Below, piece after piece: positions 1 to 13,102 of a stretch of DNA of 64,000 nt. The position numbers and the translations under genes were made by a program. Numbering within the stretch: the first letter of the stretch is position 1; each line of letters opens with the position of its first letter. Location: the NCBI GenBank assembly GCA_965153355.1, contig OZ231128.1, forward strand, positions 25,544,001 to 25,608,000. Direction: 5' to 3'. The notes under the pieces were generated by a model that saw only the letters and a program-made list of their open reading frames with translations, did no database searches and was not told where the DNA came from. This DNA is from Flaccisagitta enflata. Its lineage: Eukaryota; Chaetognatha; Sagittoidea; Aphragmophora.

Positions 1-801
<801 letters not shown>

Positions 802-962
802 AAAAAACATTCCTTCTTATGTAATTTGATATTTGATTCTTTTGTAATTTTTTCACTTTCACAGCTTATTCATTCATACTTTCTTGTATCTTTATTTTCC
901 CTTCATTTTTTGTCTCTTTCTATTTTTCTTTTTTGTTTCTCTGTCAATTCTTTTTTCTTTAT

Positions 963-975
963 TTCTTTCTTTCGC

Positions 976-1036
<61 letters not shown>

Positions 1037-1171
1037 TCTTTCTTTCTTTCTTTCTTTCTTTTCTTCTTTCTCTTTTTCTTTCTTTCTTTCTTCCTTCTTT
1101 TCTTCTTCTCTCTTTCTTTCCTGCTCCTACTTTTTTCTTTCTTTCTTTTCTTTTATTCTTTCTTTTCCTTT

Positions 1172-1267
<96 letters not shown>

Positions 1268-1285
1268 TCTTTCTTGCTTTCTTTT
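963..1285. repeat. (CTTT)n microsatellite with (CTTG)n tail
   Basis: Imperfect CTTT repeats broken by TTC-rich spacers, ending in a short CTTG run at about 1226-1265. The open frames through it are poly-Ser/Phe/Leu artefacts. Confidence 0.9.
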
Positions 1286-1572
1286 GCATGCCTTCCCATC
1301 CTTTCTTTCCTCACTCCTTTCTTTTCCAGCCATTTCCTTCAGTCTTTCTTTCCCGCTCTTCCTTCCCCCCCCCCCCATCTCGCCGGCTGTATTATCGCGA
1401 CCTTTGTGATCTTTTGCGCGTCCCTCTCCTTATTTTTGGCGGCCACCTTTCCCCACTGTTCAGCTCTCATGATATATTTATTTGTTTGCCGATGGTCTAT
1501 CCTCTTTTTTTTTTCTTTTATTATTGTATATATCGCTTGTCGACAAGAATCTTAACGGCCTTGTCACCACAT

Positions 1573-1696
<124 letters not shown>

Positions 1697-1947
1697 CCTT
1701 GAATCCTTTGATTTGTCCATGGCTTCGTCTTTGATAAAACTTATAAGAAAAAATAAGTGTCTTTCTGCGCTTGTCAGTCTGCCGAGTCTTTTGCCTGTTT
1801 GTCTCTCTCTTCTTACTCAGGCTTTCTCGTGGTTTTTGCCTCTCTCCTTTAGTGTTTTTCTTTCTATCCGTCTGTCTGTATTGGGATGTCTGTTCAATTC
1901 GGCACATCTCAGTCTGTGTTTCTGTTTGTCTCTCTCTCTTCCTCTGC

Positions 1948-1958
1948 CTCTGTCTCTC

Positions 1959-2038
<80 letters not shown>
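1948..2038. repeat. (CT)n microsatellite
   Basis: Almost pure CT run preceded by CTGT-rich sequence from about 1780. Confidence 0.93.
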
Positions 2039-2040
<2 letters not shown>

Positions 2041-2112
2041 CGTCCCTCTCGCCTTGAAGTATACAAGATTATTTGGCTTCTTCCTCATCGTCTTGATATA
2101 TTCAAAGTGCGC

Positions 2113-2546
2113 TTCATTTGCGGGCTTCGTTTGGGTGATAAGAAAGCTGTCCAGTTGTGACTAAGGGAGGTGACGCGACGTGGAAGGGGGCGTCAGGGGC
2201 CTCAGGGGCCCTTCATTTGCCTGCTTTGTTTGAATGATAAGAAAGTTCAGTTGTGACTAAGGGAGGTGACGTGAAAGGGGCGTCAGGGGCGTCAGGGGCC
2301 CTTCGTTTGCGGGCTTCTTTTGGGTGATAAGAAAGTTCAGTTGTGACTAAGGGAGGTGACGTGAAAGGGGCGTCAGGGGCCCTTCATTTGAGGGCTTTGT
2401 TTGGGTGATAAAAGTCTTCAGTTGTGACTAAGGGAGGTGACATGAAAGGGGCGTCAGGGGCCCTTCATTTGCGGGCTTTGTTTGGGTGATAACAAAGTTC
2501 AGTCATGACTGAGGGAGGTGACGTGAAAGGGGCGTCAGGGGCGTCA
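2113..2546. repeat. Minisatellite, unit about 81-99 bp, five copies
   Basis: Five tandem copies start near 2113, 2212, 2302, 2383 and 2464. Each holds a TTCATTTGCGGGCTTTGTTT block, a GTGATAAGAAAGTTCAGT block, GTGACTAAGGGAGGTGACGT and a GGGGCGTCAGGGGCCC block. The GGGGCGTCA part is itself duplicated in some copies, which explains the varying unit length. No protein-like open frame persists through it. Confidence 0.9.
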
Positions 2547-2699
2547 TTGGGCACACTGCACACATACTTGTCAAATACAAATTCGATCGCGTAAAGAAAG
2601 AAATAAGGGGAACTAACGCGGAAAGCAGAAAGTGACAGGTTTTTTTCCCAGTATTCTCAATAAAACTAACTATAGTAGCTATATGACTGTTGAAATAAC

Positions 2700-3067
2700 C
2701 AGGCCTTAATTTAGAGATCAAATGAATGGATCAGGAATATCTGATTCTTTAATTCAATCATTCCTTTACAGTGAAATGATTTATTTGTTCATGCAAAGGA
2801 GAATTCAAATTTTCATTCAAAGGAGATTTCAAATTTTCTCAAATAATCAATATTGGACTAATTCTGTGTTTTGCGTTCATTCTTTGGTGAATGAATACAC
2901 ATTTCGCTTCCATTATGTATGTTTGTATAATGTTTGTATAATAGAATCAAGTGGGATTAGAAAAATGAGGTTGAAAACCAGGCACGCTCATTTTCTGTCG
3001 GGCATGCTAAAATTCTGAGGAGCGTGCCCGGCGTGCACGTTCAACAGAATCACTAAATTAAGGCCTG
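2700..3067. mobile_element. hAT-like non-autonomous element, family B, copy 1
   Basis: Ends are CAGGCCTTAATTTAG on the left and its inverted counterpart CTAAATTAAGGCCTG on the right. Both sides are flanked by the same 8 bases, GAAATAAC (2692-2699 and 3068-3075). CAG-starting ends with an 8-bp target-site duplication are the signature of hAT transposons. No transposase is encoded. The interior carries GC-rich GGCACGC/GCGTGCC blocks shared with the copy at 4987-6319. Confidence 0.8.
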
Positions 3068-3150
3068 GAAATAACACATACCCGTCAAGGATTGGGGCCT
3101 GACACTACATCATGTTTAAATGGGTCAACTACTCTAGGCAGAATTGAGTG

Positions 3151-3449
3151 TAGGCCTGTACATAATTGAGTTTCCCCCCGGCGGGGGGGGGGGGAATCAA
3201 AGGGTTTGGAGATGGGGAAGGGAAAAGAAGGGGGAAAAAAGAGAAAAAAAGAAAATTTGGGGAAAATAAAACGTTTGGCAGTACCAAATCATAAAACTTG
3301 GTTAGTAAAACACAATCTAGCACTATTTAAACCTTATATAAACTGTATTATTGCTTCATTGGGAAGAAAATCGAGATACATTGCAGGTAAAAAAATCAAA
3401 GGCAGGGGGGGGGGGGAAATCAAAAGCTACTCAATTATATACACCCCTG
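3151..3449. mobile_element. hAT-like non-autonomous element, family A, copy 1
   Basis: Left end TAGGCCTGTACATAATTGAG, right end CTCAATTATATACACCCCTG. The 8-bp flank ATTGAGTG is duplicated (3143-3150 and 3450-3457). The interior has two poly-G tracts and the conserved AGTACCAAATCATAAAAC block seen in all family A copies. No coding capacity. Confidence 0.85.
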
Positions 3450-3593
3450 ATTGAGTGTAAAGATATTTTTGCAATGGTGGAGTTTACGAGGATTGAAAGA
3501 AATACATTCAAAGGTAGAAAAGCACAAGTCTATTTTTTTCGCCAGTCTGTCCCTCTAACTCTGTGTCTGTCTATTGATCCTTCCATCTCTGTC

Positions 3594-3606
<13 letters not shown>

Positions 3607-3640
<34 letters not shown>

Positions 3641-3762
3641 CCTCTTTGCTTTCATAATTCCACACCCTTCATTCCGTCTTAAATCATTCTAAATTTGTGA
3701 AACTCTCAAAATTCATATTCGTCGGGAATTTTCTGAAATGAGGATTACGCGGATTATTTCCG

Positions 3763-3803
<41 letters not shown>
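3607..3803. repeat. Two short (CT)n tracts
   Basis: CT runs at about 3609-3637 and 3767-3802, separated by unique sequence. Confidence 0.85.
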
Positions 3804-3808
<5 letters not shown>

Positions 3809-3963
3809 CTCGCTCAACCCAGCTCACCTCTTTTTCCTCACACTCACCTCAGTGCCCTACTATCCATTATCGCCCATATTAGTTATCTCGTCCTTCGATG
3901 TGCTTCGCGGGTTTCCCCGCTGGCACTGTTTTCTTAACACCAGCCTCCCTTCTTTTTAACTTA

Positions 3964-4704
3964 CAGTCGAACCCTGCTCCAACGGACCCGCCTTTGATGG
4001 AATTCCACCAATAACAGATAACAATTTTTGATCCCTTTATCTCATTTTCTTGGCTTACGTGTAGGAGACAACCGGACTTTTTTTAGCGTTTTTAACGAGT
4101 TTTTTTTTCACGAAAATTTCAAATCTGAAACAAGAGAACAATTTAGGTCAATGATCCGAGCCCATACCCCTACACCCACCCCGACCCCTAAACCCACCCC
4201 TAAACCCACCCCTACCCCTAAACCAACCCCTACCCCTAACCCTAAACCCACCCCTACCCCTAAACCCACCCCTAACCCTAAACCCACCCCTACCCCTAAA
4301 CCCACCCCTACCCCTACCCCTAAACCCACCCCTACCCCTAAACCTACCCCTACCCCCACCCCTAACCCTAAACCAACCCCTACCCCTAACCCCACCCCTA
4401 CCCCTAAACCCACCCCTACCCACCCTTAACCCTAAATCAACAAGAAATCAAAGAATAATCGATAATTCAACATAAATCAACAAGAAATCAATAACTCGAC
4501 GTAAGAAGTAGAAGCGAGAGTGAGAAATAGTAGAGAGAGGCCGAGACTCGGCTGAAAACGAAAACAATAGACATCGCTCTAATCCGGTCGTCTCCTACAC
4601 GTAGACCATTTTCTTTTATTTTCTTTATTGGCTATAACAGAATTCCGCCTAAAACAGATGAAATTTGTTTGTACTCTGAAATTTGTTAGAGCAGAATTTA
4701 ACTG
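3964..4704. mobile_element. Tc1/mariner-pogo-type TIR element carrying telomere-like repeats
   Basis: The left end CAGTCGAACCCTGCTCCAAC and the right end (inverted) CAGTTAAATTCTGCTCTAAC match at most positions. Both are flanked by TA (3962-3963 and 4705-4706), as expected for Tc1/mariner/pogo insertion. Inside it a second pair of 21-base inverted repeats (4056-4076 and 4583-4603, one mismatch) brackets a telomere-like array. No transposase frame is present, so it is non-autonomous. Confidence 0.65.
4162..4432. repeat. Degenerate telomere-like CCCTAA array
   Basis: About 270 bases of CCCTA, CCTAAACC and ACCCC variants related to the animal telomere repeat CCCTAA/TTAGGG, here interstitial. It lies between 21-base inverted repeats within the element at 3964-4704. 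The Thr/Pro-rich and Gly/Val-rich frames through it are repeat translations. Confidence 0.85.
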
Positions 4705-5201
4705 TATTTCACATACTCAAAATGATATTCATTCCAACTTCAAACAGCCGTAAAGCGATTGACGTAAAACTGAAGTTTTGGAAATCAAAACGCTTCTCAA
4801 ATAAAAGTTACTCTGTCTGAGTTATGTATTTATATTCTAAATTCCATTGAGCATTAAAGTGATTATAAAACGAGATCCAACAATGGCGTGTTCATGAATT
4901 GCATATTATTGATTGAACATGCTCCGCGGATGTCTGGGCACGGGTTAGCACATGTATAGCAAAGGGTAACCGTTGTTGGACATTTTCAGGCCCTAATTTA
5001 GAGACTGCCCGCGTGCCCGAGGCACGCTGTTTTACTGTCGGGCACGCTGGTTTTGCTGATGGCGTGCCCAGTTGGCACTCTCTTATCACACCAGGCTGAA
5101 TGAATATCATCAAAATTGGCAATTTGTATTTGATTGCTTAAAAAACGATTATTGATTCATTAGATTGATGCTTTGGTTTGTCCATCCATGCATTCCCTCC
5201 T

Positions 5202-5542
<341 letters not shown>

Positions 5543-5585
5543 TTCCCTCAGTTATAAATTTGTTTATTTTTCCATTAACACATTC

Positions 5586-5902
5586 CAGGCCTGTATATTA
5601 TTGAGTTTTCCCCCCCGTGGGGGGGGGGAAATCAAAGGGTCTGGAGATGAGGAAGGAATACAAAGGGGGAAAAAAGAGAAAAAAAGGAAATTTGGGGAAA
5701 ATAAAACTTTTTACTGTACCAAATCATAAAACTCAATTTGTAAAACACAATTTAACATTATTTAAACCTTAACTATATTGTTTTATTGCTATATGGGAAA
5801 GAAAATCATGGATATGAAAACGCTGTGTGACGCATTGCGGGGAAGAAAATCAAAGGCAGGGGGGGGGGGAAATCAAAAGCGACTCAATAATATACACCCC
5901 TG
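5586..5902. mobile_element. hAT-like family A, copy 2 (nested)
   Basis: Left end CAGGCCTGTATATTATTGAG, right end CTCAATAATATACACCCCTG. A perfect 8-bp duplication ACACATTC lies at 5578-5585 and 5903-5910. It sits inside family B copy 2, so family A was active after that insertion. Confidence 0.88.
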
Positions 5903-6327
5903 ACACATTCTTCAAGAAAGGAATTGAATATTTTCTATTTCATTTACAAATCTGAAAATATTCCTAAAATTGGAACTCATGCAAGTAATTAGATCATCAA
6001 TCTCATTTTCTTTCGTGCATTCCATTGTTTATTTATCAATGAATTTATAAAGAAATTTCTAAGAATTATTGATCAGACATAATGGTTTACATGCAACATT
6101 AAACTAACTCGCGTTATGCGTCTCTCTCTTGCTGAATGAATGCACATATTCTGGGGTAGTCGCTTTAATAATGTATATCTGTATCATTGTATGATAGAAT
6201 CTAGTGTGAATGGAAAAGTGAGTGGAAAACCGGGCACGCTCATTCTCTGTTGGGTACGCTAAAATAATGAGGAGCGTGCCCGGCGTGCACGCTCAACAGA
6301 ATCACTAAATTAGGGCCTGGGCATTTT

Positions 6328-6890
6328 TGAGCCACCCCCGGACCGCCCGTCGCACTGAAAGATGTCCACAAAAGGCCAAAAAAGCTGAAAATTGATTAAC
6401 CACCTGTCACTTTAAAATAAGGCATAAGCAGTTTTATTTTCATGAACAAGCATCTTTTATGGCCTTGTTGGACGCGAAAAACATAAAGGTAGGTAGTCAG
6501 GGGGGTAATCGGGTCGGGTGAGCCATGGGTAGGGGTTAAGGTGGCCAAATTGGCCAAAAGTCACCCCTGATGGACGTTGTCGCAAAAAAAATGACGAAAA
6601 TCAATGTTGTTGATTTATTTTGGTAAAAATACATCCCAATTAGTGGGAATCTGCAAAAACGTGGGATTATTTGGGTTTTGGGGCAAAAATGGCCAAAATG
6701 ATGTTTTGAGGGTAATTGTTTAACGAGACCCAACACCCCACAAATCGATTTGGTTAATGAATATCTTCCCTCCAATGGTGACTACTCAGTACTCACCCTA
6801 CCAAAAAGGTTAACAGAACCCTTGAACGCAAAACCCGCCCCATCCTCATACTTTTACTCGTTGAATTTATAAAGGAGTCTCGAGAAGAAA
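6328..6890. other. Unique sequence without a recognisable gene
   Basis: AT-rich, with repeated TTGGCCAAAA-type words around 6540-6700. No open frame resembles a known protein and no splice-bounded exon was found. Confidence 0.5.
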
Positions 6891-7660
<770 letters not shown>

Positions 7661-8939
7661 ATAACTGTTATTATGTGTTATAATGTGTTACAATGTGACC
7701 TAAGTTACGTTGGCCATTGAATTGACCGTATCTGAACTCTGGAGTAGGATTTTCAAGCGCCGATTTGACAAGGCTCTTTGGCAATTAAGGTTGCGTTGTC
7801 TTGGAATTAGATGATTTTCGTGATAAATCTTTCATCCAACCTGTTTCTGGCGAGAAAATGAGGAACCCAGAACACCCCCATCCTTAACACTGAACCTTAT
7901 CCTAATTTGTTTCCTGCTTTCAAGCGGTCAATCGCTAAAAAACATCTAAGCTGTCTCCCAATACTCATTGTCAGCAACACTTTCTCACTTCCACCAGTTA
8001 TACAAGGTGGATCTTCCACCCTGGAAGACACTTCTCTTCGTATCCTGACACTTTGACTATGATGTTACAGGGTGTAGGAGCAGTTGCAACAGAATTCGTC
8101 CCCTTCCCACATCCTGCCGATGACAGCAGGTGACGTTTTACTTCACCTCACTAAGGCTTCTTTTAAAACACTGATCATACGAGGTGAAGCGCAATTTTGC
8201 TCATTACTTACTACCACCAATCATGCAATCAAGTGAAAGGCTTATCTCCTTTTCACGCCAACTCTCGATCATTCGAGAAACAACATTTTCTTTTTATCAC
8301 CAACTTACCACGTCAACAACTCACCGCTCACTAACGTCACCAACTCACCAGGTCACCAACACGCTTCCTCACTCCCACCTATCATCAGGCCTCTTGATTG
8401 TTCTTTTCTGCCGACAAGCAAAAATTTTCCCCTGAACGCGGCCGATTTAACTAAAAGGTGGGGGTCAGTGGATAAATGTGGGGATGTACCTTTCGTCACA
8501 GATACCGTCGGATAGTCGACTTGGGCCTGGCCACTGCCCACAAATCCCTGCCAACCGATGCTGGCTCTCACCCTCACAACTTCGTTTCAGAGGTGCACAG
8601 GAAGATGACACATAAATTTCTTAATGATTTGACTTTTTTCAGTAATTTTATCATCAATATTCATTCTTTGGATGGTGGCTTCATGAAACACATTATGATG
8701 TTGATAATTTTTACTTGCGATTAAGATTTTCCTTTTTTTAAATTCACAACATAAAGGATAAAGTTATTATTACATCTTTAGCCCAAACTCACAGTTTACC
8801 AAATCAACTAAGTTATGCAAGAGTAGTAATCATAAAACTACAATATGCAAATGATATCAATGCTGACTGCAATTACTATTATCTCTATTTCGATCTTCTC
8901 CTTCTTTTTCTGTTTCTTTTCGAGCTTTTTCCTCCTTCA
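7661..8939. other. Unique sequence; diverged relatives of the 80-bp minisatellite
   Basis: No gene recognised. Stretches near 8170-8250 (CTGATCATACGAGGTGAAGC, CCACCAATCATGCAATCAAG) resemble the minisatellite unit at 9092-9750, so this may be an eroded edge of that array. Confidence 0.45.
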
Positions 8940-9009
8940 TTTTCTTCTTCTTCTTCTTCTTCTTCTTCTTCTTCTTCTTCTTCTTCTTCTTCTTCTTCTT
9001 CTTCTTCTT
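8940..9009. repeat. (CTT)n microsatellite
   Basis: Pure TTC/CTT run of about 70 bases. Confidence 0.93.
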
Positions 9010-9091
9010 TTTCTATCTTTGGGACCTGCCGACACATCCCTTTTCCTGCCGAGAAGCGGCGCTGCTCGCGGCTCCAAAATATAGGAGCCTG

Positions 9092-9750
9092 CCGATCATA
9101 AGGGGTGAAACTGAAAGGCAGTTTCTTTCTTCCTTCCTCATCATGCCACAAATACGCTTCCTCACTCCCACCGATTATAAGGGGTGAAACTGAAAGGCAG
9201 TTTCTTTCTTCCTTCCTCACCACGCCACCAACACGCTTCCTCACTCCCACCGATCACAAGGGGTGAAACTGAAAGGCAATTTCTCTCTTCCTTCCTCATC
9301 ATGCCACCAACACACTTCCTTACTCCTACCGATCATAAGGGGTGAAACTGAAAGGCAGTTTCTTTCTTCCCACCTCATCATGCCACAAACACGCTTTCTC
9401 ACTCCCACTGATCATAAGGGGTGAAACTGAAAGGCAGTTTCTTTCTTCCCTCCTCATCATGCCACAAACACGCTTCCTCACTCCCACTGATCATAAGGGG
9501 TGAAACTGAAAGGCAGTTTCTTTCTTCCCACCTCATCATGCCACAAACACGCTTTCTCACTCCCACTGATCATAAGGGGTGAAACTGAAAGGCAGTTTCT
9601 TTCTTCCCACCTCATCATGCCACAAACACGCTTTCTCACTCCCACTGATCATAAGGGGTGAAACTGAAAGGCAGTTTCTTTCTTCCCACCTCATCATGCC
9701 ACAAACACGCTTTCTCACTCCTACCGATCATAAGAGGTGAAACTGAGGGC
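9092..9750. repeat. Minisatellite, unit about 80 bp, about nine copies
   Basis: Copies begin with CGATCATAAGGGGTGAAACT near 9092, 9172, 9251, 9331, 9410, 9490, 9570, 9647 and 9726. Each continues with GAAAGGCAGTTTCTTTCTTC and CATGCCACAAACACGC. The central copies are nearly identical, indicating recent homogenisation. A fragment of the unit recurs at about 10048-10085. Confidence 0.92.
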
Positions 9751-9779
9751 GCGTTTCTAGTCTTAGACAATCGCGTTCT

Positions 9780-9960
9780 GAAAGGGCCATTCGGTCTCAG
9801 CGCTCTGCTTTGCTACGCTCGCATTGCTCGCTTGCTCCGCAGCGCTTCGCTTAGTTACGCTTGTATCGCTCGCTCGCTCGCTCCGCAGCGCTCCACTTTG
9901 TTACGCTCGCATCGCTCGCTCGCTCCATTCCCTGGCTCACTCACTTCGCTCACTCCCTCG
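9780..9960. repeat. GC-rich repeats of CGCTCG/GCTCCGCAGCGCT words
   Basis: Short imperfect direct repeats of GCTACGCTCGC, GCTCGCTCGCTCC and CCGCAGCGCT follow the 80-bp array. CpG-rich against an AT-rich background. No coding evidence. Confidence 0.65.
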
Positions 9961-10199
9961 TGGGACAGTTGAAATTCATGAATATGTGTTCACACTGTAA
10001 ACGTTTAATGGGAACAAACGCGTTTTTGATCTTCACAAGAAACACGCCATAAGAGGCAGTTTCTTTCTTCCTTCCTCATCACGTCACAACTTTCGGCGCG
10101 ATAATAAAGAATGAAGATCCTAAATAACTCGATAAAATGACGACCGAAAATAAATGGTTCTTGAGGTTCTCCTGAGGATCCACGCCCGGGACCCAAGGA

Positions 10200-10840
10200 C
10201 GAACACAAGAAGAAGAGGAATAAAAGGGAAGGAAGGTGAAGGAGAAGATGCAGAGAAAGAAAAGGAAGGAGGAAAAAAAGAAGAAGATAAAGACGGAAAA
10301 GAAGAAGAAGAAAAAAAAAGACGCAGAAAAAACAGCAGAAGAAGTAAAAGTAGAAAAAGTAGACGACAAAGAGGAAGAAAAGTAAGAAGAAGAAGAAGGA
10401 GAAGAAGAAGGAGAAGGAGAAGAAGAAGAAGAAGCAGAAGAAGAAGAAGAAGAAGTAGAAAAAGAAGAGGAAGAAGAAGAAAAGGAAAAAGAAGAAGAAG
10501 AAGAAGAAGAAGAAGAAGAAGAAGAAGAAGAAGAAGAAGAAGAAGAAGAAGAAGAAGAAGAAGAAGGAGAAGAACAAAAACAAGTAAAAATAAAAACGAG
10601 AAAAAGAAGAGGGAGGAAAGTGAAAAGAAGAAGGGAAAGAAGAAAAAGAAGAAGGAGAAGAAGAGGAAGAAGAATAAGAAAAAGAAAAAGAAAAAGAAAA
10701 AGAAAAAGAAAAAAGAATAGGAAAAGAAAAAGAGAAAGAAAAAGAAAAAGAAAAAGAAAAAGAAAAAGAAAAAGAAAAAGAAAAAGAAAAAGAAAAAGAA
10801 AAAGTATAAGAAAAAGAAAAAGGAGAAAGAAAGATTTCTT
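10200..10840. repeat. (GAA)n and (GAAAAA)n purine tract
   Basis: GAA-rich DNA to about 10600, a pure GAA run near 10490-10565, then GAAAAA hexamers at about 10677-10825. One strand is almost entirely purine over 600 bases. Long Lys/Arg and Ser/Phe/Leu frames here are repeat translations. Confidence 0.93.
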
Positions 10841-11275
10841 CCTTTGGTTATTTCCGGGGCACCGAGAATAAGGAGATAGGCTGGAAAGGAGCAGGACTAA
10901 CTCAGAATGAAATGACGCATGAATCGAAAAAAAGGAAAATAAGTGAGAAAGAAAGGCAAGGAATGACGCAAGAAATGACGCAAGAAACGACACGGACGAT
11001 GCCGCAGAAATACTCAAGTTTAATGTTGTAGAAAACTCCAACCTGACAGAAATTCCAAAACGCCACCAACATGCAAACATGCAATATGAATTCATATGTT
11101 CTGTTTGTTCATATTCTTGTTCAATATCTAAATCAAGACGATCGACAATCAAGCAAATAAATGTTTTTCACTCAACACCAAACTACCCGGTTGTAGCTGC
11201 GAAAATAGCAACTAAAGGAGAACTGCGTTATGTTTAAATCCTTGTCCATTCAGTCACTGTTTGCAGGAATTATAT

Positions 11276-12194
11276 CAGGCCTGTATATTATTGAGTTCCC
11301 CCCCCCTGGTGGGAGGGGGGGAAAGAATCAAAGGGTTAGGCGATGGGGACGTAAATCGAAGGGGGAAAAAAGAGAAAAAAAGAAAATTTGTGGAAAATAT
11401 AAATTTTGGCAGTACCAAATCATAAATACTATCTAGAGCAAAAGTATGGCAACACCATAAGACTTTATTTACCTATTCAATAAATGATATATGATTTGAT
11501 TAAAAAAAACGTTCAATACTCGGTGTACTCTCCTTGGGCATCAATGACCGCCTTCATAGGCCTCAGCATGCATTTGTAAAGAGATTTCAGATGAGTTGGC
11601 AAGATCTCCCTCTAGACTTTGAGAGCGACTCTTTTTAGCCTTGCTATTTAACCAAAGTCTCAAGTCTTTTGCTTTAGAGCTGCTTTGTTTGAGAACAAAG
11701 CGGGGTTGAGATCTGGACTGTCCGCCAGCCAACCACCATAAAGCTTGACGCCATGTTTTGTGTGCTATTTATTCCTTGTAACAGCGCAATGTGTCAAAGT
11801 GCTATCTCTCGATAACTAACTGCAATTTTTTTGCCATTTTGATTAGGAGTTGCAATCTTGTTTTGTCTGTCATTTCTCAATGCTTTGACTTAGATGAATG
11901 CAGTTTGCGTCGTTGGATCAGAAATTTGATCTAGTTTCAGAATCTCACTGATTTTTATATGGATTTTTCATTTTAAGCGGAGATATTGCTCAAAACATCT
12001 GTTGCCATACTTTTGCTCTAGATAGTACTGATTAGTAAAACAAAATTTAACGCTATTTAAACCTTAACTACACTGTTTCACTGCCTTATGGGGAAGAAAA
12101 TCATAGATTTTAAAATGCGACGCAACGCGTCGCGGGGAAGAAAATCAAAGGCAGGGAGGGGGAATCAAAAGCGACTCAATAATATACACCCCTG
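11276..12194. mobile_element. hAT-like family A, copy 3, interrupted by a Tc1 element
   Basis: Left end CAGGCCTGTATATTATTGAG, right end ACTCAATAATATACACCCCTG (last 20 bases as in copy 2). Perfect 8-bp duplication AATTATAT at 11268-11275 and 12195-12202. The element is split by the insertion at 11429-12025; removing that insertion plus one TA restores the family A consensus across the break. Confidence 0.88.
11429..12025 (-). mobile_element. Tc1-like transposon remnant (597 bp) nested in a hAT element
   Basis: Two perfect 26-base inverted ends (11429-11454 and 12000-12025), starting CTATCTAGAGCAAAAGTATG, are flanked by TA on both sides. The minus strand around 11540-11745 keeps a broken Tc1 transposase C-terminus. 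WLADSPDLNP matches the family's WPxxSPDLNPIE block with its catalytic Asp region, and further on a KAVIDAQGEYTEY-like end matches the usual AVIxAxGGxTKY tail. Stops and frameshifts, and the lack of the N-terminal DNA-binding and first catalytic regions, show a dead, internally deleted copy. Confidence 0.85.
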
Positions 12195-12202
12195 AATTAT
12201 AT

Positions 12203-12612
12203 CTAGCTACGGTAAAAAAATCGCGTCGTGTTTGATGGGTAAACGCATCATAGGCCTTTGAGAGTGACTCACAGGAAGAATGATGCATGAGGCACAAGGA
12301 AATTGAAATTGTTTGAACCTACATCGAGATCAAAGAGAATCATGAGCTGGTATGAAGCGCCCTCATTAATGGCCCATGTTTTTTTCCACCACACGATATG
12401 ATCCAAGTGTCGTTGGAGAGAAAAAACAAACAAGTCTCCATTCTCACTCATGCAAATTGGTTTCTTTTTATTCGACAATTTCCCTTCTCTCAGCTTTTTT
12501 GTTATTCCGATCTCTCTTCTCCTCCAAGAAACACGACAAATTCTAAGAATCGCAGAAAGAGAGTGAGCAAGGATAAAAAGTGGGAATTGTGAGTCCGAGT
12601 GATGAAGTGAAA
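12203..12612. other. Unique sequence without a recognisable gene
   Basis: No protein-like frame or repeat was identified between the family A element and the next GAA tract. Confidence 0.4.
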
Positions 12613-12616
12613 GAAG

Positions 12617-12975
12617 GAGAAGGAGAGAAAAAGAAGAAGAAAAAGAAGAAGAAGAAGAAGAAGAAGAAGAAGAAGAAGAAGAAGAAGAAGAAGAAGAAGA
12701 AGAAGAAGAAGAAGAAGACGAAGAAGCTAAACAAGAAGAAGTAAAACAAAATGAAGAAGCAGAAGAAGGAGAATAACTAAAACAAAAACAAAAACGAAAA
12801 CAAAAACAAAAACAAAAACAAAAACAAAAACAAAAACAAAAACAAAAACAAAAACAAAAACAAAAACAAAAACAAAAACAAAAGAAGAGGAAAAGAAATA
12901 AGAAAGTAGAAGAAGAAGAAGAAGAAGAAGAAGAAGAAGAAGAAGAAGAAGAAGAAGAAGAAGAAGAAGAAGAAA
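12617..12975. repeat. (GAA)n - (ACAAAA)n - (GAA)n compound microsatellite
   Basis: GAA run to about 12717, ACAAAA hexamers at about 12779-12882, then GAA again at about 12908-12974. The strand is nearly free of T across the array. Confidence 0.93.
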
Positions 12976-13102
12976 GAGAAAAAATGAAGATCAAAAAGAA
13001 AGGGAACAACAAGAAAATATCTTCGGGGTGATAGTGGCAGAAAAGAAAAGACGGAATTTCCGGGTCGCCGACAAGAATTATGGCTTCTATTCATCTCAAT
13101 TG

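Noticed and set aside
10079-11152. 357-codon minus-strand frame
   Set aside because: Most of it is Ser/Phe/Leu from GAA and GAAAAA repeats. The ends show no family resemblance.
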